Below, in pieces: positions 40,427 through 48,878 of a stretch of DNA of 64,000 bases. Location of the stretch: contig NZ_JAPJDL010000003.1 of NCBI RefSeq assembly GCF_026242055.1, positions 506,796 to 570,795 on the forward strand, in the 5' to 3' direction. This stretch comes from Lentzea sp. NEAU-D7. Its GTDB lineage: Bacteria; Actinomycetota; Actinomycetes; Mycobacteriales; Pseudonocardiaceae. Position 1 is the stretch's first letter, and every line of letters begins with the position of its first letter. The notes below the pieces were generated by a model. The model was not told where the DNA came from and ran no database searches. It saw nothing but the letters and a program-made list of their open reading frames with translations. The translations under genes were made by a program, and so were the position numbers.

Positions 40427-43216
40427 TCACGACTGCGCGGCCGCGACCACCGCAGGCACGGTCATCGCCGCACCGCGCGAGAAGTGGTCCTCGTAGGCCT
40501 CAGGTCCCAAGGCCTGACGGCACAACGCCACGCAGTGGTCGTGCGACGCCGCGAAGTTCGCCGACCCGAAGAGCGGCAACCCGACCGACTGCCACACCCG
40601 GTCCGCGCCGCCCAGCAGCAACGCGGCGTGCGAGGCGGACCCGGTGACGACCGAGATCAACGCCAGCAGCTCCACCGAGACGGCGATGCCCAGCAGGTCG
40701 TTGAACTTCTCCTTGATGCGCAACGAGGACACGGCCAGCTCGCGGGCCTCGACGACGTCGCCCCGTCCCATCGCCACGAAGGCCAGGACGTACAACGCGA
40801 ACGCGCGCGCCCACAGCTCGCCGTTCTCCTCGCACACAAGCCGTGCCTTGGTGCAGATCTCCGCCGCACGGTCGAGTTCGCCGCCGAACGCCACGGTGAT
40901 CGCCAGCGCCACCCGCGCCATGACCACGTTGCTGTCCATGTGCCCGAGCTCGGCATGTCTGCGGTCGGCTTCGGCCAGCAGCCTCGCGCCCAGCGGCAGG
41001 TCGTCGTCGAACACCGCCGCCGCGCCCTGCACGTAGGTCGCGTAGACGTCGGCGTCCTCGTCTCCCAGCGCCGCGGCCTCGGCGCGGCAGGCCTCCAGCA
41101 ACGCCGGCACCGCGGAGGTGTTGCCCTGCAACGTCGCCAGGTACCCGGTGACCCACAACGCCTTGCAGCGCGCCCGTGACGGCTCGGTCTCCAGGGACAG
41201 CGCCCAGTTCAGCCAGTGCCGGCCCTCGGCGAACCGCCCGCAGCCGACCCAGTAGAACCACAGCGTCGCCGCGAGTCGCAGGCCCGCGTCGGCCTCGCCG
41301 GGTGTCGTCAACGAGTGTTCCAGCGCCGCCCGCAGGTTGCCGCGCTCGGCCGCCATCGCCGCGACGGTCGCTACCTGCCGTGGCGTGAACCAGGCCTGTT
41401 CTCCTTGCAACGCAATGCCTGCGTACCAGTCACGATGGCGTGTCTTCAGCCGTGGCTCCTCATCGCCCGCACGCAACCGCGTCTGCCCGAACTGGCGCAT
41501 GGTCTCCAGCAACCGATAGCGCGCCACGCCCGCGCGTTCTTCGCGCTGCAGCACGGACTTCTCGACCAGCCCGTCGACCGCGTCGAACATGAAGTCCGCG
41601 GTCAGCGAGTCGTCCGAGCACACCGCCTCCGCCGCGGCCAGGTCGAAACTACCGGCGAACACCGACGCCCGCGCCCACAGCAGCTGCTCGCGCGGTGAGC
41701 AGAGGTCGAAGCTCCACTCCATCGTCGCGAGCAGGGTCTGGTGCTGCGGCAACGCGGTCCGCCCGCCGTCGGTCAGGACCCGGAACCTGTCGTCCAGCCG
41801 TTCCAGCAGCTGCGCCGGAGTCAGCGCGCGCACCCGCATCGCCGCCATCTCGATCGCCAGCGGGATGCCGTCCAGCCGCCGGCACAGGTCGCTGACGGCC
41901 TGCTCGTTCGCCGCCGTGATGACGAACGAGCCGGGAATCGCCGCATCAGCGCGTTGGGCGAACAACGTCGCCGCCGGATACGGCACGGACAACGGCGCCA
42001 CGGACATGACCTGCTCTCCGTAGACGCGCAGCGCGCGCCGGGACGTGGCGATGACACGGAGGTTCGGCGCCACCCGCAGCAGCGTGTCCACCAGCACCGC
42101 GCAGTGGTCCACGACGTGCTCGCAGTTGTCCAGCACCAGCAACGCGTCCTTGCCCGCCAGGAACTCCGTGAGCACGGTCAGCTGCCCGCGTCCGGTCTGG
42201 TCCACCACGCCCAGCGCCTCGGCGACGGTGTGCGGCACGAGAGCCCTGTCGCGCAACGCCGCGAGCTCCACCAGCCACACGCCGTCCGGCGGCTTCTCGC
42301 CGCGCGCCACGTGCATCGCGAGCCGCGTCTTGCCCACCCCGCCGACGCCGGTCAGCGTGACCAGCCGGTGCCTCCTGATCAGGTCCGCGACGTGCGCGGT
42401 CTCCGGGCGGTCCACGAAGCTCGACCGGTCGGCGGGCAGGTTGCCGCGCACCACGACCGGCGTGCGTTCCGGCAGGTCGAGGCGCGGGTCGGCGGTCAGC
42501 ACCGCCTGTTCGAGGTCGCGCAGCCGGGGGCCGGGCTCGATGCCGAGCTCGTCGACCAGGACGCTGCGCGCCCGCTGGAACGCGGCCAGCGACTCGGCCT
42601 GCCGCCCGGACCGGTAGAGCGCGATCATCAGCTGCTCCCACAGCCGCTCGCGGAACGGATGCCGCTCCACGAGCGCGTTGACCAGCGGCGCCACCGCGGC
42701 GTGCTCGCCGAGCGCGAGCGATGCCTCCATCAGCTCCTCGGTCGCGTCCATGCGCAGGTCGATGAGCCGCGCGGACTCGTGCCGCGTCCACTCGCCGGGA
42801 CGGCAGTCCGCGAGCGGATCGCCCGTCCACAACGCGAGGGCTTCGCGCAGCAACTTCGCGGACGCCAACGGCTCGTCGCTGTGCCGCGCCGCCGCGACGA
42901 GCGCCTCGAACCGTGCGGCGTCGACGGTGTCCGCGGGCGCGTTCAGCACGTAACCCGGCTCGCGGGTGGTGATCAGCTCACCCAGCCCGGCGTCGCGGAT
43001 CTGACCGCGCAGGCGCGCGAGCAGGCTGTGCAGGGTCTTCGTGGCGGACGCCGGCACCTCGTCCGACCAGAGCGCGTCGACGAGCGCACTCCTCGGCACC
43101 GTTTCACCTGGGTTCAGCGCCAGCCGTGCCACGAGTGTTCTCTGTCCCGCGCTGCTGAGCTGAACTGCTCCGTTCGGGCCGGTGAGTTCGAGCGGCCCGA
43201 GCAGCCGGATGATCAC
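40427..43216 (-). CDS. AfsR-like SARP-family transcriptional activator (SARP - NB-ARC - TPR)
   Basis: 929 aa. The N-terminus is a winged-helix OmpR/SARP domain (VIIRLLGPLELTGPNGAVQL, PRSALVDALWSDEVPASATK), then a bacterial transcriptional activation domain ending LGIEPGPRLRDLEQAVL. The STAND ATPase has Walker A LTGVGGVGKTRLAMH, Walker B ALLVLDNCEHV and the TSRRALRVYGEQ sensor. The remainder is helical repeat. SARPs activate secondary-metabolite genes; here it is divergent from a P450 with a 57-bp gap. GTG 43216 has AGGA eight bases upstream. Confidence 0.92.
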   Translation of the reverse strand: MIIRLLGPLELTGPNGAVQLSSAGQRTLVARLALNPGETVPRSALVDALWSDEVPASATKTLHSLLARLRGQIRDAGLGELITTREPGYVLNAPADTVDAARFEALVAAARHSDEPLASAKLLREALALWTGDPLADCRPGEWTRHESARLIDLRMDATEELMEASLALGEHAAVAPLVNALVERHPFRERLWEQLMIALYRSGRQAESLAAFQRARSVLVDELGIEPGPRLRDLEQAVLTADPRLDLPERTPVVVRGNLPADRSSFVDRPETAHVADLIRRHRLVTLTGVGGVGKTRLAMHVARGEKPPDGVWLVELAALRDRALVPHTVAEALGVVDQTGRGQLTVLTEFLAGKDALLVLDNCEHVVDHCAVLVDTLLRVAPNLRVIATSRRALRVYGEQVMSVAPLSVPYPAATLFAQRADAAIPGSFVITAANEQAVSDLCRRLDGIPLAIEMAAMRVRALTPAQLLERLDDRFRVLTDGGRTALPQHQTLLATMEWSFDLCSPREQLLWARASVFAGSFDLAAAEAVCSDDSLTADFMFDAVDGLVEKSVLQREERAGVARYRLLETMRQFGQTRLRAGDEEPRLKTRHRDWYAGIALQGEQAWFTPRQVATVAAMAAERGNLRAALEHSLTTPGEADAGLRLAATLWFYWVGCGRFAEGRHWLNWALSLETEPSRARCKALWVTGYLATLQGNTSAVPALLEACRAEAAALGDEDADVYATYVQGAAAVFDDDLPLGARLLAEADRRHAELGHMDSNVVMARVALAITVAFGGELDRAAEICTKARLVCEENGELWARAFALYVLAFVAMGRGDVVEARELAVSSLRIKEKFNDLLGIAVSVELLALISVVTGSASHAALLLGGADRVWQSVGLPLFGSANFAASHDHCVALCRQALGPEAYEDHFSRGAAMTVPAVVAAAQS

Positions 43217-43273
43217 GTTTTTGGTCCTGTCGTCAGCCCCCGACAAAGGCTGGAACCGCGCAAAGATAGCGCA

Positions 43274-44320
43274 ATGGAATTCGACCCGAGAATCAACGCC
43301 CGGCGCGTCACCGCATACGCCGACCTGCGTGCCGTGCTGGCTGATCCGGTGACGTTCTCCTCCCGGAACATGGCAGGTCCGCAGGTCGCGGCCGTGGCGG
43401 CACTGATGCCGCCGGAGCAGCGGCGATTACTCGAATTGATGTCCTCGCTGAATGCGGCGGACGGCACGAGGCACGCCAGAATTCGCGCGGCGGCGAATCA
43501 GAAATTCACTCCAACGGCCGTGCGCCGAATGGCTGACCCGATCAGGGAACGCGCGAGGACCCTGCTCGACGGCCTCCCGGCGGAAGCCGAGTTCGTCAGC
43601 GAGTTCGCCGCGCCGTTCGCGCTCGGGGTCGTCGGTGACGTGCTCGGCGTGCCCGAAGCGGACTTCCCGCTGTTCCGGGAGTTCGTGGCACCGGTGCTGG
43701 AGCTGACCAGCGGTGAGGAGGTCAACGAGCGCGCGCTCGGGTCGTACTTCGCCGGGATGAACGAGTTCTGCGCCTACTTCGCGCGCTCGGACGCGTTCCG
43801 GGGCGGGCAGCTGTCCGAGCAGGAGCGGCTGTCGCTGTGCCTCGCGATCGTCGTGGCCGGCACCGACTCGACGACGAACATGCTGGCCAGCACGTTCCTG
43901 CGGTTGGACGCGAAGGAGCTTCGGCTGGGCGGCGTCGTGGAGGAGGTGGTGCGGCTCGACACGCCGTTCATCGGGTTCTTCCGGACGGCGACGTGCCCGG
44001 TGACCACGCGCGGGGTGCGGATCGAGGAGGGCGAGCACCTGTTCCTCGACTACGCGGCCGGCAACCGCGACCCGAAGGTGTTCAGCGAGGACTTCGACCC
44101 CGGCAGGCCGTCCGTGCCGGGACACCTCGGCTTCGGGCACGGGCCGCACTACTGCCTGGGCGCCCAGCTGGCGCGGCTGGAGGGCCGGATCGTCGCCGAA
44201 GAGCTGCTCGACCGCTCGTCCGAGGTGGCCGAGCAGCCCGGCGACGTGCGCTACCGCAGGCACCTGATCAGTCACGGGCCCGCGGAGCTGCGGTTCAGAC
44301 CAGGGAAGCGTCGAGGGTGA
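43274..44320 (+). CDS. Compact cytochrome P450
   Basis: 348 aa against about 400 for bacterial CYPs. The I-helix AIVVAGTDSTTNMLAST carries A-G-x-D-T-like residues. The K-helix E-x-x-R is in GGVVEEVVRLDTPF and the haem Cys loop in HLGFGHGPHYCLGAQLARLE. The N-terminal A-B helices are short (start MEFDPRINARRVTAYADL) and the segment between I- and K-helices is trimmed. It is divergent from the SARP regulator, which may control it. No ferredoxin or redox partner is nearby. It overlaps the convergent osmC gene by 26 bp. Confidence 0.88.
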   Translation: MEFDPRINARRVTAYADLRAVLADPVTFSSRNMAGPQVAAVAALMPPEQRRLLELMSSLNAADGTRHARIRAAANQKFTPTAVRRMADPIRERARTLLDGLPAEAEFVSEFAAPFALGVVGDVLGVPEADFPLFREFVAPVLELTSGEEVNERALGSYFAGMNEFCAYFARSDAFRGGQLSEQERLSLCLAIVVAGTDSTTNMLASTFLRLDAKELRLGGVVEEVVRLDTPFIGFFRTATCPVTTRGVRIEEGEHLFLDYAAGNRDPKVFSEDFDPGRPSVPGHLGFGHGPHYCLGAQLARLEGRIVAEELLDRSSEVAEQPGDVRYRRHLISHGPAELRFRPGKRRG

Positions 44321-44723
44321 TGTTCTCGACGGCGGCGAGCGCCTTGGAGACCGGGCAGTTCGCCTTGGCGCCCTCGGCGGCCGCGACGAAGTCCTCCTGG
44401 GACAGGCCGGGCACGTTCGCGCGGACGGTCAGGTGGATGCCGGTGATGCCGACGCCAGCCTGGAACGAGACCTCGGCCTTGGTGTCGATCGAGGTGGGCG
44501 GCGTGCCCGCGCCGGTCAGGCCGTGCGAGAGCGCCATCGAGTAGCAGGACGAGTGCGCGGCGGCGATGAGCTCCTCGGGGCTGGTCTTGCCGCCCGCCTC
44601 CTCGGCGCGCGCCTTCCAGTCGATGTCGAAGCTGCCGCTGTTGGAGGTGGCGAGGCTGACGTTTCCCTTGCCCTCGACGAGGGAGCCTTCCCAGTGAGCG
44701 TTTGCCGTCTGCTTGATGGCCAT
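44295..44723 (-). CDS. OsmC-family organic hydroperoxide resistance protein
   Basis: 142 aa. The catalytic cysteines are in AAHSSCYSMALSHGLTGAG and GAKANCPVSKALAAV, the OsmC/Ohr pair. The N-terminal TANAHWEGSLVEGKGNVSLA and SFDIDWKARAEEAGGKTSPE are typical of the OsmC subgroup, which reduces organic hydroperoxides as a dimer. ATG 44723. It converges on the P450 with overlapping 3' ends. Confidence 0.93.
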   Translation of the reverse strand: MAIKQTANAHWEGSLVEGKGNVSLATSNSGSFDIDWKARAEEAGGKTSPEELIAAAHSSCYSMALSHGLTGAGTPPTSIDTKAEVSFQAGVGITGIHLTVRANVPGLSQEDFVAAAEGAKANCPVSKALAAVENITLDASLV

Positions 44724-44838
44724 GATCTCCAGGTCCTTGTCGAACAGGCTCGATCAGGTTGATGCGAGCGGTCTGAGACCACCTTTTCACGGGTGGCCCC
44801 CGAGATCACCTCGAGGACCGCGTGAACATCCCCAAAAA

Positions 44839-44878
44839 CGAAAGAAGCCCGGCGTCCTGGGACACCGGGCTTCTTTCG
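44839..44878 (-). terminator. Intrinsic terminator of tRNA-Gly
   Basis: CGAAAGAAGCCCGG (44839-44852) pairs perfectly over 14 bases with CCGGGCTTCTTTCG (44865-44878). Reading leftward it is followed by TTTTTGGGG. It lies two bases past the tRNA 3' end. Confidence 0.85.
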
Positions 44879-44880
44879 AG

Positions 44881-44953
44881 AGCGGATGACGAGACTCGAA
44901 CTCGCGACCCTCACCTTGGCAAGGTGATGCGCTACCAACTGCGCTACATCCGC
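44881..44953 (-). tRNA. tRNA-Gly (anticodon GCC)
   Basis: On the minus strand the acceptor GCGGATG pairs with CATCCGC. The D arm is GCGCAGTTGGTAGCGC, the anticodon arm CACCTTGCCAAGGTG (anticodon GCC) and the T arm GCGAGTTCGAGTCTCGT. 73 bases, no encoded CCA. Confidence 0.95.
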
Positions 44954-44986
44954 ACTGCCTTACGGGAGAGAACTATACAGCAGGGG

Positions 44987-45385
44987 TTAGACGGCATCTT
45001 GCGAGGGGGGTGCCAAACCGGCCAGCAGTTGATCTACCTCGTCCAACTGCTCCTTCGGCCAGCGCCACTCCCACAGCGCCCGCACCTTGGGCAGCACGTC
45101 GACCGGCAGCCACGCGGCCACCTCCTCGCGGAGGTCCCAGTCGTCGAAGACGTGCTCGTAGAAGCTGACCAGTGCCGCGTTCTCGAGGAACTGCTCTTGC
45201 TGGTGGAAGCACCAGTGCGCGAAGCCGTACGCGCGGCGCAGCACCTCGTCGTCCTGCTCGCGGTGCGCTTCCTGGACCAGCTGGTACAGCTCGGAGAAGA
45301 AGACGTGGCAGGACCACTCCTCGGTTTCGGCGACAGCACGGAGTTCCGGCACGAGGGCCGAAGCACGTTCTCGCCAGTCCACCAC
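44987..45385 (-). CDS. Conserved hypothetical protein, 132 aa
   Basis: VVDWRERASALVPELRAVAE, then EEWSCHVFFSELYQLVQEAH and RRAYGFAHWCFHQQEQFLEN, alpha-helical, with a conserved-looking AYGFAHWCF core. The C-terminus reads VLPKVRALWEWRWPKEQLDE. The family is a DUF of unknown function as far as I recall. GTG 45385 or 45382; a GACTAT box about ten bases upstream suggests leaderless translation. It ends 33 bases before the tRNA-Gly 5' end. Confidence 0.7.
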   Translation of the reverse strand: MVDWRERASALVPELRAVAETEEWSCHVFFSELYQLVQEAHREQDDEVLRRAYGFAHWCFHQQEQFLENAALVSFYEHVFDDWDLREEVAAWLPVDVLPKVRALWEWRWPKEQLDEVDQLLAGLAPPSQDAV

Positions 45386-45559
45386 GTGCGTGACGATAGT
45401 CGCTCGATCTTGTCGCGCCGACCGTCCGACGCCCACCTGTAACCGTCCTGTCACCGATTGCGTTGCGCTGATCAGCCCACGCCGAACGGATGGTCTTGTA
45501 TATCGACCTGTTCTCATCGAGCGGCAGGTCTGGCCCCTTGTGGCATGTTGAAGCGTGTG

Positions 45560-46873
45560 ATGGTCGACGAGAACGAGGTCGACCGGGACCTGCTCGCCAG
45601 AGTGCGCGAGGGAGACGACTCGGCCTACGGCGAACTGTTCTCCCGGCATGCGGACGCGATCCGCCGTTTTTCTCTCAGGCACGTCCGGGAGGCGGCCGAG
45701 GCCGACGACCTCACCGCTGAATCGTTCTTCCGCATGCTCCAGGCGATCCGCCGCGGCAGCGGGCCGACCGACCACGTCCGCACCTACCTGCTCACCGTCG
45801 CGCGCCGCGTCGCGTGGGAGTGGAGCGGGCGGCGCCGCGACGTGCCGGTGGAGGACGAGGAGCTGGGCCGTCGCGTCGAGCCGGTGAGCGACAACGCGAA
45901 CAGCAGGGCCGAGCACAACCTCATCACCAGGGCCTTCTCCAGCCTGCCCGAACGCTGGCGGGTCGTGCTGTGGCGCGTCGAGGTCGAGGGCGAGCGCCCC
46001 GCCTCCGTGGCACCGCACTTCGGACTCTCGCCGAACGCCATGTCGGCGTTGGCCCGCCGTGCGCGCGAGGGGTTGCGTGCGGCGTACTTGCAGGCACACC
46101 TCGCGGCAGACGACGGGCGTTCGTCGTGCGCTGCGATCCGCTCGAAGCTCGGCACCTACACCGCGGGCGGGGTCCAGGGCGTCGAGGAACGCCGGATCCG
46201 CGCCCACCTCGACACCTGTTCCGCCTGCACGCAGCTCCACACCGAGCTGAACGAGGTCTGCGCGACGTTGCGCGCCAGCGCGGCGTACCTGATCGTGCCG
46301 TCGGCGCTGGGGCTCGCGTTCGCCGGGAAGGTGTTCCTGACCAAGGCGAAACTGGCGGTCGCGGCGGCGAGCGTGGCGACCGTCGGCCTGTTCGGGACGG
46401 TGGCCGCCGTGTTCAACGGTGCCGCGGGCGTCGCCGTGCTGCAGCCGGACCAGAACCCGGTGATCGCCATGGAGACGTCCGGGTCGTCGAGCTCCGAGCA
46501 CAGCCAGGAGCTCGTGGTGGCCCAGCCGCCCGCTCCCGAGCAGCAGCGGGTCGAGCCGCGCCGGGAGAACGTGGTCAACCCCGGCAAGCAGCGCCAGGAG
46601 ACGACCGTGCGCAGGACCGCCTCGTCGGTGCCGGCGCTGGCCGGCGAGCAGCACCAGGACCCGCCGGTGGAGCGGGCCGAGACGATCGTCGAGTCGTCGG
46701 ACCAGGCCGGCCTGGTCAGCACGGTGTCGACGACGACGTCGCGCGAGGTGAAGTCGCTCGACGTGCAGTCGAAGTCGTCCGAACCGCCGACGACGTCCTC
46801 CCCGCCGTGCTCGTCGCCGCGGACCACGGTCACGACGGCCACGCTCTACCCGACAGAGCCGCGCCTGAACTGA
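45560..46873 (+). CDS. ECF sigma factor fused to zinc-finger and membrane-helix tail
   Basis: 437 aa. Residues about 8-80 are sigma region 2 (DDSAYGELFSRHADAIRRFS, AEADDLTAESFFRMLQAIRR). Residues about 115-180 are region 4 (ITRAFSSLPERWRVVLWRVE, HFGLSPNAMSALARRAREGL). At about 213-227 lies an anti-sigma-type zinc site, RAHLDTCSACTQLH (H-x3-C-x2-C), then a membrane helix (about 264-286) and a long Ser/Glu/Thr-rich tail. ECF factors with this own zinc finger and membrane tail are known in actinobacteria; release by proteolysis is the usual idea. ATG 45560; ATG 45545 is in frame. Confidence 0.82.
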   Translation: MVDENEVDRDLLARVREGDDSAYGELFSRHADAIRRFSLRHVREAAEADDLTAESFFRMLQAIRRGSGPTDHVRTYLLTVARRVAWEWSGRRRDVPVEDEELGRRVEPVSDNANSRAEHNLITRAFSSLPERWRVVLWRVEVEGERPASVAPHFGLSPNAMSALARRAREGLRAAYLQAHLAADDGRSSCAAIRSKLGTYTAGGVQGVEERRIRAHLDTCSACTQLHTELNEVCATLRASAAYLIVPSALGLAFAGKVFLTKAKLAVAAASVATVGLFGTVAAVFNGAAGVAVLQPDQNPVIAMETSGSSSSEHSQELVVAQPPAPEQQRVEPRRENVVNPGKQRQETTVRRTASSVPALAGEQHQDPPVERAETIVESSDQAGLVSTVSTTTSREVKSLDVQSKSSEPPTTSSPPCSSPRTTVTTATLYPTEPRLN

Positions 46874-46967
46874 CGGTGACGATCAAGGTCTGGCGAGTTC
46901 ACCCACAAGGCTCTGCCCGCGCCAGGTACGGTTTCACCAAGACCGACCGAGCGTGGGAGACGGGTAC

Positions 46968-47405
46968 ATGACGCGGCTGGTGCGCGGTGCGGACGGGCGG
47001 ATGTGGACGGTCCACAGCCGCATCGAGTGGCGCAACCCGGTGGAGTCCGACGATTTCGAACACGACGTCAGCGGCGGTGTTCTGCCCGGCATCATGATGG
47101 CGGGCATGCTCGCCGTGATGGTGGTCGTGCTGATCGCCTGGACGCCGGAGCAGGTCGTCGTGCCGGCGTGGCTGATCCTCGCCCTGATCTTCCTGTTCGC
47201 CTTCTTCCCGGTCCGCTGGGCGCTGCGCCGCCCGCACACGCTGGTCGCGGAGAGCAAGGCCACTGCCGACGAACTGCCACCCGAGCGGTGGATCGGGTCC
47301 GTTCGCGGCCCGATGGCGGTGCGTCAGGAGGCCTCCCGGGTCGCCAGGACGATCGAGATGCACTCGCTGCCGGACGTCGAAGGTCCGTTGCAACCCGTCG
47401 ACTGA
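46968..47405 (+). CDS. Two-helix membrane protein, 145 aa
   Basis: A soluble start (MTRLVRGADGRMWTVHSRIE) precedes two helices (GVLPGIMMAGMLAVMVVVLI and AWLILALIFLFAFFPVRWAL) and a polar tail (GPMAVRQEASRVARTIEMHS). ATG 46968 has GGGAG eight bases upstream. The gap to the Fpg-family gene is 15 bp, so cotranscription is likely. Unknown family. Confidence 0.7.
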   Translation: MTRLVRGADGRMWTVHSRIEWRNPVESDDFEHDVSGGVLPGIMMAGMLAVMVVVLIAWTPEQVVVPAWLILALIFLFAFFPVRWALRRPHTLVAESKATADELPPERWIGSVRGPMAVRQEASRVARTIEMHSLPDVEGPLQPVD

Positions 47406-47420
47406 TGCGACACTGGACCG

Positions 47421-48287
47421 GTGCCCGAGCTACCCGAGGTAGAAGCACTGGTTCACCACCTGCGTGAGAACGCGGTGGGCCGTGTGGTGCACCGCGTCGA
47501 CGTCGCATCGCTGCAGGTGCTCAAGACGTTCGACCCGCCGTGGACGGCGCTGCACGGCCAGGAGGTCGTGGCCGCGCACCGGCACGGCAAGCACCTCGAC
47601 CTGGAGGTCGCGGACGGTCTGCACCTGGTCGTGCACCTCGCCCGTGCCGGCTGGCTGCGCTGGGCCGACACGATGTCCGCGCCTCCTCCCAAGCAGGGCC
47701 GCGGGCCGCTGGCGTTGCGCGTCCACCTCGGTCCGCCCGGCCAGGGTCCGGGGTTCGACCTGACGGAAGCGGGCACGAAGAAGGGCCTCGCGGCGTGGAT
47801 CGTGCGCGACCCGAAGAGCATCGCGAGCGTCGCCAGGCTGGGCCCCGACGCGCTGGGGATCGCCCGCACCCAGCTGGAAGACCTGTTCGACAAGCGGACC
47901 GAGCGGCTCAAGACGTCGCTCACGGACCAGAGCCTGATCGCGGGCATCGGCAACGCCTACTCCGACGAGATCATGCACATGGCGCGGCTCTCGCCGTACG
48001 CGACGACGGGCAAGCTCAACTCGGAGCAGCTCGACCACCTGCACGAGGCGATGCTCACGACCCTGACCGATGCGGTCGCACGGTCCGTCGGGCAGGACGC
48101 CGCGCGCCTGAAGGGTGAGAAGCGGTCGGGGTTGCGGGTGCACGCGCGCACGGGGCTGCCGTGTCCGGTCTGCGGTGACACGGTGCGTGAGGTGTCGTTC
48201 GCGGACAAGGCGTTCCAGTACTGCCCGACGTGCCAGACCGGCGGCAAGCCGCTGGCCGACCGCCGGTTGTCCCGCCTGCTCAAGTGA
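47421..48287 (+). CDS. Fpg/Nei-family DNA glycosylase
   Basis: 288 aa. The N-terminus PELPEVEALVHHLRENAVGR has the catalytic proline and glutamate. A helix-two-turn-helix (TDQSLIAGIGNAYSDEIMHM) and C-terminal zinc finger (CPVCGDTVREVSF to YCPTCQTGGKPLADRRL) bind DNA. It excises oxidised bases and nicks the strand. GTG start because Pro2 must follow the initiator. It converges on the lutC-like gene with a 6-bp gap. Confidence 0.93.
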   Translation: MPELPEVEALVHHLRENAVGRVVHRVDVASLQVLKTFDPPWTALHGQEVVAAHRHGKHLDLEVADGLHLVVHLARAGWLRWADTMSAPPPKQGRGPLALRVHLGPPGQGPGFDLTEAGTKKGLAAWIVRDPKSIASVARLGPDALGIARTQLEDLFDKRTERLKTSLTDQSLIAGIGNAYSDEIMHMARLSPYATTGKLNSEQLDHLHEAMLTTLTDAVARSVGQDAARLKGEKRSGLRVHARTGLPCPVCGDTVREVSFADKAFQYCPTCQTGGKPLADRRLSRLLK

Positions 48288-48293
48288 CCGCCG

Positions 48294-48878
48294 CTAGCTG
48301 ACGATCAAGACCTCCAGGGTGCGGGGGCCGTGGACGCCCTCCACCCGGCTCAGCTCGATGTCGCTGGTGGCCGACGGGCCGCTGATGAACGTCAGCGGCC
48401 GCGTCGATTCCAACCGCTGCAACGCCTCTGGCACCGACGCCGCGATCTGTTCCTCGCGGACCACGCACAGGTGGTAGTCGGGCAGCAGGGTGAGCGCGCG
48501 GCGTCCCTGGCCCTCGCTGCCGTCCAGCACGATCGTGCCGGTGTCCGCGATCGCGACCGCGCACCCGGTGAGCACGCCGTCGGCCTGGTCGAGTTCGTCG
48601 ATCGTGAGCGGTTCGCGCAGCCAGGTGACGCCGTCGATCAACCACTCTTCAGGAACGCCCTGGGGCGCAACGATCCTCTTGCCCTCCAGGGAGGCTAGAG
48701 CTCCAGGCACGTCGCTGACGACGCGCACGATCGCGCGGTAGTCGGCGACCCGTTCGGCGAACAGCTCGACGCCGCCGGGCCCCGTCCGGTTGTAGCCCCG
48801 GACGACAGGCCGGGCGGGCGGCACCTTCGCGTCGCGGATGCGCTGAAGGATCTCTTCTCGTGCGGCGGTATTGATCAC
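48294..48878 (-). CDS. lutC: LutC-like lactate utilisation protein (LUD domain)
   Basis: 194 aa. LUD domain: VLTGCAVAIADTGTIVLDGS, then EGQGRRALTLLPDYHLCVVR and LTFISGPSATSDIELSRVEG. The latter is the LutC C-terminal motif that positions a cofactor. LutABC oxidises L-lactate to pyruvate. GTG 48878 overlaps the lutB stop by 4 bp. Last gene of the lutABC unit. Confidence 0.9.
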   Translation of the reverse strand: MINTAAREEILQRIRDAKVPPARPVVRGYNRTGPGGVELFAERVADYRAIVRVVSDVPGALASLEGKRIVAPQGVPEEWLIDGVTWLREPLTIDELDQADGVLTGCAVAIADTGTIVLDGSEGQGRRALTLLPDYHLCVVREEQIAASVPEALQRLESTRPLTFISGPSATSDIELSRVEGVHGPRTLEVLIVS

